Source: Cheilinus undulatus (Eukaryota; Chordata; Actinopteri; Labriformes; Labridae). From it: a stretch of DNA of 64,000 nt. A model generated the notes under the pieces. It did not search any database. It was not told the origin of the DNA and saw only the letters and a list, made by a program, of their open reading frames with translations. Below, one piece after another: positions 1 to 13,800 of this stretch (its first letter is position 1; every line of letters starts with the position of its first letter). The position numbers were made by a program, and so were the translations under genes. Location: assembly GCF_018320785.1 (NCBI RefSeq), contig NC_054877.1, positions 20,070,329-20,134,328 on the forward strand, in the 5' to 3' direction.

Positions 1-4146
<4,146 letters not shown>

Positions 4147-5510
4147 TAAAGACTCAGCACTCACACCAGAGCTCTTAGCAGGATGAAGAAAAGCTGTAAA
4201 GAAACATTGAGGAAATTATCAGAGAAGTTACCAAAAACATTGGAGAATATATTCTTATTGTACCACTGTGCATTTGATAAAGACTGTTTTACTTTGAAGA
4301 TGACATAAGTTTGTAATTCATACATTTATCGTTTTTCAGTATATAGAAGACTTTACATTGTGGAGAGCACATAGACTCGTCTGTAAATCACAGCTACATC
4401 TATAACCAAGGAATGTCATTTTTTTCTCTGTAATACATGAATGAAATCACTTGTATATGTGTGTAGACTTTGTAGGAAAGATTTAGATGCGTTTTCATGT
4501 ATCTTTTTTTTCAGTCAGTGATAACTGGTAAAGTGTTGTGGAGGAGATAGTGTATAATTGGGTGAAAAGCACTGTCTCAGTAGTTTGACTAAAACATGAA
4601 TACCAATATGTGTGCTCTAGAAAACCGTGAATACTTAGTGCCATATGTGAGCACAAAGAAAAAGTCTCTCTTGCTGAACAGAATAATTCAAATTCACGTT
4701 ACACAAAATGAATTCAATAGGACGGGGTATACAGGCTGAGAAATACTTCCATAAAACAGGAATTCCTTGAAGACCATGACTTAGATGAAGAATGTTGTTT
4801 TTGTCATGGGATTCAGAGGAGTTTGAGTATGACTGCTGGAGGGATGGAGCTCAGCCAGGCATCATAGAGATTCATCCAGCCTTCAAACATCAAAGACACA
4901 GAGGAAACAATTTTCTTTGAACATACATATGGGAGGGCAAAATGTAAACAGATCAAACTCGGTTTAAAAATCTAAAATCATTAATTCACAGTTCTACTTT
5001 TTTTCTCTCTCATTTTTATTTTACATAACAATGCCACACAATCTTTTAAAGTCAAAGGCCAGATTTTGTAGAGCTTAAAGACGTTATAGTTTTAATATCT
5101 TGTTTCTGTGATAACATGGATAGATATCATTTATAATGTTAAAAAGTGCTTCCTTAGCTTTTGATAGGCCTGTGAAGTAAGAAATCTTCAGTCTTTATTT
5201 TTTAAATCCTTGAATGTGAATAAATGTATTTAAATTAAAGACAACTAAAATAAGAAAGTACAGATAACATATAAATAAATATAGCAAGGAGGTCAGCTGA
5301 AATATGGATCAAGAATTTCATTGTCTCAAGGCACTTGCTTTTTCTCTCTCTTTTTAAAAGAACTAGAAAATATTTTCAAGCAATTCTTAACACCACAAAA
5401 TTTAGCGTGACTTAAAGAAATCTCACCCTACCAATAGACATAATATGCAAAATTTATAATGTACAAAATTCATGATATACAAAATATACATAACATACAA
5501 AATTCTGTGA
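4147..5510 (+). other. aire 3' UTR and flank
   Basis: AT-rich, with no coding potential found. A possible polyadenylation signal AATAAA is at 5219-5224, with another near 5270. Nothing closer to the stop codon was seen, so the UTR may be about 1.1 kb. No other structure was recognised. Confidence 0.5.
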
Positions 5511-5850
5511 CCCCGCCACTCGCCTGAGAGCCTTTCCTCCGGTTTCAACTTCCCTGCCAATCAAAGAAGACTTTCTCCCATGTTCACCAATCCGAACATT
5601 TCCTCCAACTTAAGTTCCGCCCCTTCTGCTGTGGCAAATCAGATGGCTGTTACTACTGCAGCATTAGCTAGGTAAGACCAGTGTTTTTGACGTCCGGTCC
5701 ATGTGGATGCTGATAGACATTGAGTGCTGAGTGCTTTTAGTGGTGGTATCTCTAGGTTTAAGGCCATTACTAGAACAACTGACGTACATTTTCTTTTCTT
5801 TTCTTTGTTTTGGTTTAATTTTGGGGGTGGTTAGGGGTAATTTGTAGCCC

Positions 5851-6547
5851 ATGGCTGCAAATGGGGGGGGGGGGGAGATGATAGAGTTTGTTCAAGGAAG
5901 TCAAAAAAGTGATGCTTTAAGTGAAAGACCAGAAATGTCAGGAGACAATAAGATCAGGAAAGTGAGAGAGAGTGAAGAATTTGTTGTTTTGTATAAAGTA
6001 AAAGACCAAAGAGAGGGAGAGGGAGGATTTAGGGCTCTAAATCCTTTAAAAGTGACTTCAGCTCAGGAAGGGAGGATAGGTAAAGAATACCAGGCCAAAA
6101 TACTTTCCAATGGTTTTCTCAGAGTGTGTTGCAAAAGTCAAAAACAGTTTGAAAGTGCGAAGGAAGTTGGAAAGCTGGTAGTCAAAGTGGAGTGTATTGT
6201 TCCTGGAAATAAAAAGAAAACAAGGGGAGTGATTTATGGAGTCTTTGGTGGTTTGACTGAGCAAGAAATTCTCATAATGTAAAAGGAGGAAACATGGTGG
6301 AGGTAAAGACTTCAAGCCAAAGAATGGAGGAAATGCGGATTCATCTGTGTTGTTGGTTTTTGATAGTGAAACACTGCCCTCTAAAGTTTTCTTGGGACGT
6401 ATGGCTTTTCAGGTGACAGAATACTTCAGACCGCCGCTACGCTGTTACAAATGCCAGAGCTTCAGACATGTGGCAGATTTGTGTAAAGGAAAATGTAAAT
6501 GTGTGAAGTGTGGAGATGATCATGATGTGAAACCATGTAATGCATAG
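5851..6547 (+). pseudogene. LINE ORF1 (gag-like) remnant with CCHC zinc knuckles
   Basis: The first part (5851-6282) starts MAANGGGGEMIEFVQ after a 13-base G run and stops at 6280. The second part (6347-6547) is in another frame and carries CYKCQSFRHVADLC (CX2CX4HX4C) and then CVKCGDDHDVKPC, the paired knuckles of I-like gag proteins that bind element RNA. It is frameshifted, and no start is credible for the second part. Confidence 0.75.
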
Positions 6548-6739
6548 GCATAGGCTTTAAAGTGTGGTAACTGCAGCGGCGATAATGCTGCGGCTTATCG
6601 TCATTGTGTGTCTTTTTTAAAGCTAAAGAGGTTCAAAATGTCAGAGCTCAGGAGCGTGTTTCATATGCGGAGGCCCTAAAACACGTTGAAAGAAATAACA
6701 GAGTTTCTGTCAAGACTCCAAACAGAGATCTGAGGAGTA

Positions 6740-7338
6740 AATCCTCTATGCACACAGTGCAATCGTCTTTTGATGCCTGACTTAGAGGAGTCTCTTGTAG
6801 CGGCCTTGTGTGAGGCTAGTCTTGCAACCGGCCATGATGTGCGTGAGAGGATCCAGGGGGAGGAATCCAAATTGGAGGCACCAGAGCTTGAGTTTCCCAG
6901 GCAGTAGGGTCTTGTTGATGTTCTTGAGACCATTGGTGATGTCCTGCCTTAATTGCTGCACTTGATCTTTGTTGCTAAGATTTGCGTTGAACCATCTCCC
7001 CAGGCTTTTGACAGGCTGTTCTGACACTGTTGGTGTGGGGTCGTCACCAGTGCAGAACTTCACGTCTTTAAGCTCTCCCTTGACTATTGAGATGCTTCGT
7101 GATTTGTTCGGCTTTATCTGCATCCGGGCCCACTTGATGTTCGCCTGCAACTTTCCAAGTAGCAGCCTGGTGCATACTGCAGTAGTGGTCAGCGTGGTTA
7201 TGTCATCCATGTATGCTCGGATGGGTAGGAGGCAGTGCCCGTTCTTAGTTCGCTCACTACCTACCACCCATCTAGAGGCCCTGATGATGACCTCCATGGC
7301 AATTGTGAAGGCCAGAGGTGAGATTGTACAGCCAGCCG
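6740..7338 (-). mobile_element. Antisense fragment of a second non-LTR retrotransposon (RT motifs B and C)
   Basis: On the minus strand one frame reads PAGCTISPLAFTIAMEVIIR (RT motif B region, from 7338 down), then AYMDDITTL (the YxDD catalytic box) and a thumb-like region ending around KTLLPGKLKLWCLQFG. The host LINE's own RT has FADD and lies on the other strand, so this is a separate family. Its clade is not assigned. The left boundary is uncertain by about 50 bp. It sits exactly where the host LINE should have its endonuclease. Confidence 0.75.
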
Positions 7339-9314
7339 GTTATAGTACCAACTTTGAAACCTGGTAAAGAATGTTCGAGCCTATGTTCCTATAGACCGAT
7401 AGCACTGACTTCAGTTCTCTGTAAAGTTATGGAGAGGATAGTTATGAACAGGCTTGTTTACTTTATGGGAAGTAGGGGGCTTTTTGTTGATTACCAAAGT
7501 GGATTTAGGCTTGGTAGATCAACAATGGAATTATTGTATTGGATCATGATATCAAAAAGCATTTATGAATAAGGAAATAGTGGTAAGTGTATTTTTGGAC
7601 ATTGAAAAAAGCTTATGATTCCTTATGGAGAGAAGGGCTATTAATCAAACTGTATGACTTAGGCATTAGAGGAAGAATGTTTAATTGGATAAAGAACTTT
7701 TTGCTGAAGCGAACCATTGAAGTAAGAGTGGGTGGAAAGTGTTCTCAAACTGTAGAAACAGATAAAGGAACTCCTCAAGGAAGTGTAATAAGTCCAGTGC
7801 TTTTTAACATTATGATCAATGACATTTTTTGTAATGTTGGAAGGGGGTTTGGATTGTCTCTTTTCGCTGACGATGGGGCCATATGGAAGAGAGGGAGAAA
7901 TGTCACAATGTCACAGTACACAATCAGTCAGATGGAGGAGCTTCAAGATTTCTGCCTCCAAATCCAAATACATTGTATTTGGATTTAGGAAAAAAATGCC
8001 TGATTTTGAATTGTGTATGTATGGCTGCCCTCTAGAAGGGGGTAAAGAATTTAAATTTATATGAGTATGGTTTGGTGAAAAACTTACCTGGGCATGTCAG
8101 ATCAAGAAAATTAGTGAGAAATGTGAAAAAGTACTGAATGATATGAAATGCTTATGTGGTTATGACTGGGGTGCAGAGAGAGGAACCATGCACATGATTT
8201 ATCAAGCAATGATTAGATCTGTGTTTGATTATGGATGTGTTGTCTATGGCTCTGCTGCTAAGACACTCTTAGAAAAACTAGACACTGTTCAAACCAAGGC
8301 TTTAAGACTCTGTTCAGGAGCGCTGAGATCCTCTTCAGTCCCTGCTTTGCTTGTTGAGATGGGTGAAATACCTCTGCATCTATGACGCATAAAACTAGGA
8401 ATTCAATACTATTTAAAAGTACAAAGCAGTGAATACAATCCTCTATCTGAATGTCTGTTCCAAGGGACATGAGAGTCTCCTAAACAAAATAAGAAACGTC
8501 CTTTTTTAGAAGGCTTTAAGGATCAAATTGAGAAAGTGGGAATAGACAGGGAGTCGATTGCAAAACATGTGTTGGCCTCCTGTTCCTTACTGGATTATGC
8601 AGGAACCTGAAGTTGACCTGTCACTTTTATCTGTGGCTCAAAATAAGAATAGTGACATTGGAATGTTGGTAGACAAGTATATTATTGTATCAATGAAATC
8701 CTATTTAAAGATCTTCACTGATGGCTCTAGAGACCCAGAGAGTGGTAAGACGGTAAGGTTTTGGGGTGTATGTGACTCAATTAGAAACAAGAATGTGTCA
8801 CAGAGTTAGTAATGGTATGTCTGCATTTACAACTGAGTTGTTGGCTATTCTCTGGGCATTATAGAGGAAGTCAAGGCAGGAAAAGTAGTTATTTGTTCAG
8901 ACTCAGCTGCAGCTTTAATGTCCTTAAAACAAAGCAAAGTGTCGGCTCGTTCTGACCTTGTTAAAGAAATTTTATTGTCCTTATTTAGAATTGAAAAGTT
9001 CTGGAAAACGAACTGATGTTGTGAAATTAACAAGACTGAGGCTGGGATACTGTGGGTTAAATAAGTATTTACACACAATTTGGAAACACCCCAGTGGACT
9101 ATGTGCCTGTGGGAGTCCAGAAACAGTCATACACACCTTAATTCAGTGTAGGAACCACACAAAAGAGAGGAGCACCCTGTTTAAAAAATTATCAGAAATG
9201 GAAATTTCTTGCTTTTCAGTTATGGTTTTGCTTGGCCAATATGAGAACCACCAACTGATTGCAAAAGCACTTGTTCAATTTTTACATGCCACAGGATTAT
9301 ACTCGAGAATATGA
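7339..9314 (+). pseudogene. LINE ORF2 remnant: reverse transcriptase, RNase H, C-terminal segment
   Basis: The RT restarts with VPTLKPGKECSSLCSYRPIA (fingers, SYRPIAL motif), then QSGFRLGRSTMELL, AYDSLWREGLLIKLYDLGIR, GTPQGSVISPVLFN (motif B) and LSLFADDGAIW (motif C, catalytic DD). RNase H is marked by KIFTDGSRDPESGK (8707 on) and the VICSDSAAALM segment (about 8890-8925). The 8958-9314 part has GLCACGSPETVIHTLIQCR, the Cys/His end typical of I- and jockey-like proteins. At least five frame breaks make it non-functional. Confidence 0.85.
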
Positions 9315-9423
9315 GGAACTGTTTTTTAATAGAATGATATAATATCGTTCACCTGTGGATGGCAGTAATACGCCAAGATGCGTCCAAACTGCCGGAAATG
9401 GTAAAAGAAGAAGAAGAAGAGTA

Positions 9424-9845
9424 GCGTTTTTCCTAATTATTTTTGCTGCGTTTAAAGTTTTTCAGATTTCTAATGTAATTAACGAAATGTCTTTAAATAG
9501 TCTGCTCAGTGTTTATTTGATTTCACTCATCCGAAAGTGCTGTCTTTGGTTCATTTAAGAGCTATAAATATAACTGTTGATGTTGTTAATGAACGTTAAG
9601 GTTACTGACAACCACAGACAACACCAGAAACGTAATATCCGTGTATTAAAAAAGTCTTCAAGTCTTCTTCAAAAGTCTTCATCCACCACACACTTAATTT
9701 TCACGAACTGCACGGTGAAGAAACGAAGAAAACATGAGGAGTGTTATGTGTAGCTTGCAGTAGCCTACAAACAGAAAGCTAACCGCTTCATTTAATGTGA
9801 CTGAGTTTTAAATACAGGCGCACTTACATTACAGGGCTAACTGGG
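9424..9845. other. Unassigned spacer between LINE tail and orphan ORF
   Basis: No gene recognised. It contains a short direct repetition around AAGTCTTCAAGTCTTC at 9650-9680. It could be the promoter or 5' UTR of the ORF that follows, but no TATA or CpG cluster settles this. Confidence 0.3.
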
Positions 9846-10079
9846 TTGTCGACAGCAAAGTCATCAGTCGGCACGATAATTAAATGTTTCCAGAGCCTAA
9901 ACCTTAAGCGGTCCCATGGACTTTTCAGTCATCTAGTCATTTTCGTCCTCCTTTTAACAGCATTTATGTTACGAACTGTGAATGGAGATGAAGCGGAAGC
10001 CTGTTTCAAGTACAGGAAAAGGGGCACGGGAAATGTACCATGCCATTGCATAGGTCTGCGTTGTTTTCCAGACTATTAG
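9846..10079 (+). CDS. Hypothetical small secreted Cys-rich peptide
   Basis: A 77-codon ORF, not recognised. Residues 1-23 are polar and basic. Residues 24-46 (HGLFSHLVIFVLLLTAFMLR) form a strongly hydrophobic segment followed by TVNGDEAEA, which looks like a signal-peptide cleavage region. The remaining ~30 residues are basic with four cysteines (CFKYRKRGTGNVPCHCIG, then LRCFPDY) and end at TAG. It could be a short secreted peptide, the first exon of a receptor (CATAG|GTCTGC is a possible but weak donor), or chance. The hydrophobic segment plus clustered Cys is more than most random ORFs here show. No Kozak or expression evidence. Confidence 0.3.
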   Translation: MSTAKSSVGTIIKCFQSLNLKRSHGLFSHLVIFVLLLTAFMLRTVNGDEAEACFKYRKRGTGNVPCHCIGLRCFPDY

Positions 10080-10183
10080 GGTCTTAATATTTAGAAGAGC
10101 TGAAAATTCTAAGTGTTAGGAATACTACCTGACCGGCGGCTCGGTCAGCTTTATATAGTCAGATGTGATAATGGTGTAGCATC

Positions 10184-10255
10184 GCGTTGGTGGTATAGTG
10201 GTTAGCATAGCTGCCTTCCAAGCAGTTGACCCGGGTTCGATTCCCGGCCAACGCA
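10184..10255 (+). tRNA. tRNA-Gly(TCC)
   Basis: 72 nt without introns. The acceptor stem GCGTTGG pairs with CCAACGC. The anticodon stem-loop CTGCCTTCCAAGCAG places TCC at 10217-10219. The T arm is CCGGG-TTCGATT-CCCGG and the discriminator base is A. The internal promoters are intact: an A-box-like TAGTGGTTAGC at 10196 and B box GGTTCGATTCC at 10234-10244. T runs at about 10267-10278 would end Pol III transcription. It appears functional and is not a SINE head, since no SINE body follows. Confidence 0.97.
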
Positions 10256-11478
10256 ATCTTTATTCATTTTTCTTTTTTGAAAGTTGACCTATATCTTTTA
10301 TTGCGAGAACAAAGAATACCAGTAAAGGCCTTGATAACAAAAAAGGTGAATCAGAAAGCCATAAACAGACCTTTTACAGTCATTAAAGCAAAAAACTGCC
10401 TTGTGAATGTAAGTCACTGAAAACTACATATTTTGTTTTCTTATGTCATGGAAATCATTCATAGTTTCCTTGCAGTAACTCTCATTTCTAATCTAAATCT
10501 TTATTTTAGTTTCCTCAAGGTTTAAGAAATATGGCATGAGCAATATCATGTAAATATTATAGAGACAGCAGCAAATGGGTCGTCATACAACTTTTTTCTT
10601 TTAGAAACATCGAAGTGGTTTGTAAGTTTAATATGTTTTCGAACATTATACTTCAAGGTAATTTACTTTTGTTTGTTTAAAAAAATCTCCCAACATCCTT
10701 AAGGGGCCACAGTGTGGGGACCTCAGAGATGATACAGAGATGAGTATGGAAAAATAGCACATTCATTACAGAAGAACACGAGAGACTTGCTTCATTAGAG
10801 TGCCATAGATCACAGTAAACCAGTGTGGTCTTGCATGTCTCACGCACACAGAGCCTCATATACACCATATTAGCAGCATTCATTAATTATTAATGCAGAC
10901 ATGTTGTTCTGGACAGGGTTTACCCACTAAACAGGAAATGTGTCACTGTTTTCTTCTACCCACTAAGTTCATTTGTTATCCTATTTGCCAGTGTTTATCC
11001 TGCTTACCCTCTTTTTCCATCCGTTGCCATGGATATGGTATTCCTATGGCAACTGCTGGGCCTTTATGGATGGCCTCGAGCCCCCGCCGTAGAGGACTCT
11101 CTGAACCTTTCATTACACACTCCCTTCAAGCTCACAGACAAATCACACAATTAGTACATGCTCAAAGTGCATCTCTTTAACTGTTTCTTTTCCTCTTTTC
11201 TTTCTGCCGTCTGTAGCACTCTGCTCCTGTGGCCACACTGTACCTCTGATATTAAAATGTAAATTATTGTAAATTTGGAGACCCACTTTTTTCTAGGATC
11301 AGGTAAAACATCTTAATTTTGTTCCAATTAAAAATGACTGGAAAAAATGTATTCACATTCAAACCTTGAATGATTACTAAATTTGAGTTATCAGTGCTCT
11401 AAAAGGGCCGTGTGCAATTAAACATTGCCACCCTGGCCAGGTGGCACTTAATTATTAGCCAGGTGAGCTGATTCTTAA
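10256..11478. other. Unassigned intergenic DNA with X-box-like half-sites
   Basis: No gene found. The segment 10890-11180 is richer in mixed sequence and holds two RFX X-box-like half-sites, GTTGCC at 11023-11028 and ATGGCAAC at 11046-11053. The rest is AT-rich with no structure recognised. Confidence 0.35.
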
Positions 11479-12345
11479 TACAGGTGTATCTTAAAAAATG
11501 GAATATCGTGAAAAAGTTATTTTTTCCTGTGATTTAATCCAAAAAGGGAAACTTTCATTTATTCTAGATTCATCTCATACAAAGTGAAATATTTCAAGAC
11601 CTTTTTTTTTTTTATCTCAATGACTTTGTCTTAAAGCTAACAAAAATCCATTATCCCAAAAAAGGATTTATGATACAGAAATGTTTACCTTCTGGAAGAG
11701 TAATTGGTTGGAGTTCCTTTTGCACAAATTACTTTATGTGGCGTGGCATAGAGCCAATCAGTCTGTGGCACTGCTGTGTTGTTATGAAACTGCAGGTCGC
11801 TTTGACATGAGCCTTCAATTTGTCTGTATTGTTGAGTTTGGTGTCTCTCATCTTCCTCTTGACATTTCTCCAGGGATTCTCTGATGGGTTAGGGTCAGGC
11901 CAGTTCGCAGGCCAATCAAATACAGTAACACCATGGTCAACAAACCAGTTTCTGGTAATGTTGGTTTCACTGTGGACAGGTGCCAAGCCCTGCTGGTAAG
12001 GAAATCAGTGCCTCCATAAAGCTTGTCAGCAGAAGGAAGAATGAAGTGCTCTAAAATCTCCTGGTAGATGGCTGACAGTGTAGACTCTAGACTTGATAAA
12101 GCACAGTGAACCAACAGCCGCAGATGACATTGCAGACCCAAACCAGAACTGACTGTGGAAACTAAAAACACTGGGCTTGAAGCACTTCGGATTCTGTGCC
12201 CCTCTGATCTTCATCCAGACTCTTGGACCTTGATTTCCAAATGATATTAATGATTAACTTTTATCTGTAAACAGGACTTTGGACCACTGGGCAATGGCCC
12301 TGTTCTTTTTTGCTGACCGCTGGGGTCAGCCCCACAGATGGCTCT
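11479..12345 (-). mobile_element. Tc1/mariner transposon fragment with broken transposase
   Basis: The left end reads AGGTGTATCTTAAAAAATGG, like the termini of a Tc1-like family common in fish. On the minus strand the transposase C-terminus is legible: DHGVTVFDWPANWPDPNPSE with the third catalytic Asp region of DD34D enzymes, then NPWRNVKRKMRDTKLNNTD and TTQQCHRLIGSMPRHIK. Upstream transposase sequence (12000-12340) is readable only across frameshifts, and the 5' part with the DNA-binding domain is missing. Confidence 0.85.
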
Positions 12346-12369
12346 GTCTGACTTACATACTGAGTGAGT

Positions 12370-12575
12370 GATGCTACTTTCAGAGTCATACCATATAGAG
12401 GTGGGTATGCTTGTACTGAAAGCCATCGGTAATGGCTACCTCCCCTGTGGTAAATACAGCCTTGCATACAAAGTTGCGCTATGTGTGGGGTTAAGTTGCA
12501 CTGAAAGCCCTCTAATGGCTGCCTCCACTGCCATAAATACCTCAGATATAGCTGTAGCATTGCATCCTTTTTACT
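12370..12575. repeat. Two-copy local repeat (~90 bp unit)
   Basis: Two diverged copies of a segment of the form ACTGAAAGCC..TAATGGCT..CCTCC..TAAATAC occur at 12415-12463 and 12500-12545. They adjoin the helicase-like array and may be part of the same element. Confidence 0.45.
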
Positions 12576-12599
12576 AGAACTGGACAGCTTCTCTGTATG

Positions 12600-13800
12600 A
12601 CATAAACAATAAAAACAACCCTAAAAGCTTTTCTGCTGACCTGCTTGGGCATGAGTATGTGACGGGGGAAAGGATTACTTGTGTGAATGCCTGTATACAA
12701 TAGCTGCTAGTGCAGCGATTAGCTCAGAATTAGACACAGTTGCACTTTTTTCAAAACTGGACATTTCTTTATAGAAACAAGCACAGAGAGCAACACTGAA
12801 AGCTTTCTGGGACAGAAAAGGTGTTTTTGCTCTTCTGCCAACTTGCTTTGGCATGAGTATGTTTTAGTTAATGGGGGAAGGGTTACTTATTGCGTGAGTG
12901 CTTGCATACAACGCATGCTAGTTGAATGATTAGCTTGAAATTAGCCACAGTGGCACTTTAGTCAGAAATGGACAGCATTCTTTTATTAAAGCAAGCGCAG
13001 AGAGCAACACTGAAAGCTTTCTCAACAGAAAACGATGTTTCCACTCTTTACCAACCTGCTTTGACATGGTTATGTGATAGTTAAGGTGGAAAGGGTAAGA
13101 ATTTGTGAGTGATTGTATACAGGGACTGCTAGTGGAGTGATTGGCTGGGACGTAGCTGCAGCAGCGGTTTTGTCTGAACTGAATATCCATCCATTTTCTA
13201 TACCCCTTATTCCATTCCGGGTTGGGGGTGGGCTGGAGCCTATCCCAGCTGCCATTGGGCAAGAGGCAGGGTACACCCTGGACTGGTCGCCAGTCAATCG
13301 CAGGGCTGACATATAGAGAAAGACAACACGGCACGCTCACATTCACACCTACGGCCAATTTAGAGTGATCAATTAACCCTAATGAGCATGTTTTTGGTGG
13401 TGGGAGGAAGCCAAAGTACCTGGAGAGAACCCACACGTGCTCGGGGAGAACATGCAAACTCTGCACAGAAAGGCCCTGTTCGGGAAGCGAACCAGCAACC
13501 TTCTTGCCGTGCCGCCCCTGAACTGAATAATGTGTCTTTATTAAAACAAGCCCAGAGAGCAACACTTAAAAGCTTTCTGTGGCAGAAAGACGTTTTCGCT
13601 CTACTCTAATTGGACGGTCGGCTTATCCAGTATATCCAGGGCCTGCTGCCATGTTAGCTGTTAGCTTGGATGTCACTGTAGGAACGCCAACTTACTCAGA
13701 CTGGACCACATTTCTTGTTAAAATCAGAGCTGAGGGCCACACTGAAAACTTATCTTGGCAGAGAAGATGTTTTGCATGTCTCCTGTAGTGTCCCCTCCCT
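12600..13800 (+). repeat. Tandem array of a helicase-like exon fragment
   Basis: About five diverged copies of a 175-215 bp unit, with anchors (AAAGCTTTCT or equivalent) near 12623, 12799, 13013, 13568 and 13744; a SINE splits the fourth unit. The best unit reads AQRATLKAF, then KDVFALLPTCFGMSM. This resembles the start of a RecQ-like helicase core (EQ-R-x-LKAF, then LPTGFGKS Walker A), but the Walker Lys is lost (CFGMS). Between the exon-like pieces the copies share an intron-like sequence with GCATGAGTATGT and TTAGCCACAGTTGCAC. No copy is a working gene. Confidence 0.65.
13186..13517 (-). mobile_element. tRNA-headed SINE with 12-bp target duplication
   Basis: Minus-strand copy of an abundant teleost SINE: the minus strand reads a head with GCCGTGCCGCC in complement and the body GAACATGCAAACTCTGCACA in complement, ending at ATTTTCTATACCCCTTATTC. 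A perfect target duplication CTGAACTGAATA flanks it (13174-13185 and 13518-13529). It is inserted in the helicase-like tandem array. Confidence 0.88.

Larger units (their letters stand above)
5520..9423 (+). mobile_element. Decayed I/Nimb-like LINE retrotransposon
   Basis: A non-LTR element in order: GC-richer 5' UTR (about 5520-5850); gag-like ORF with a CCHC knuckle; reverse transcriptase; RNase H; C-terminal Cys-rich segment; and a 3' end reading GTGGATGGCAGTAATACGCC and closing in an (AAG)n tail at about 9406-9422. The RNase H after the RT, the CCHC gag and the AAG tail fit the I/Nimb clade as I remember it. No intact ORF remains: frames break at 6282, 6547, 7572, 7988, 8385 and 8809. The apurinic endonuclease domain expected between gag and RT is missing, and an antisense fragment of a different retroelement lies there instead. 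Target duplications were not found. Confidence 0.85.

Noticed and set aside
10226-10420. ORF starting inside the tRNA gene
   Set aside because: Begins in the tRNA T arm; no coding signal.
12930-13565. 211-codon minus-strand ORF
   Set aside because: It runs through array units and a SINE; the frame changes source at the SINE target duplication, so it is a chance read-through.
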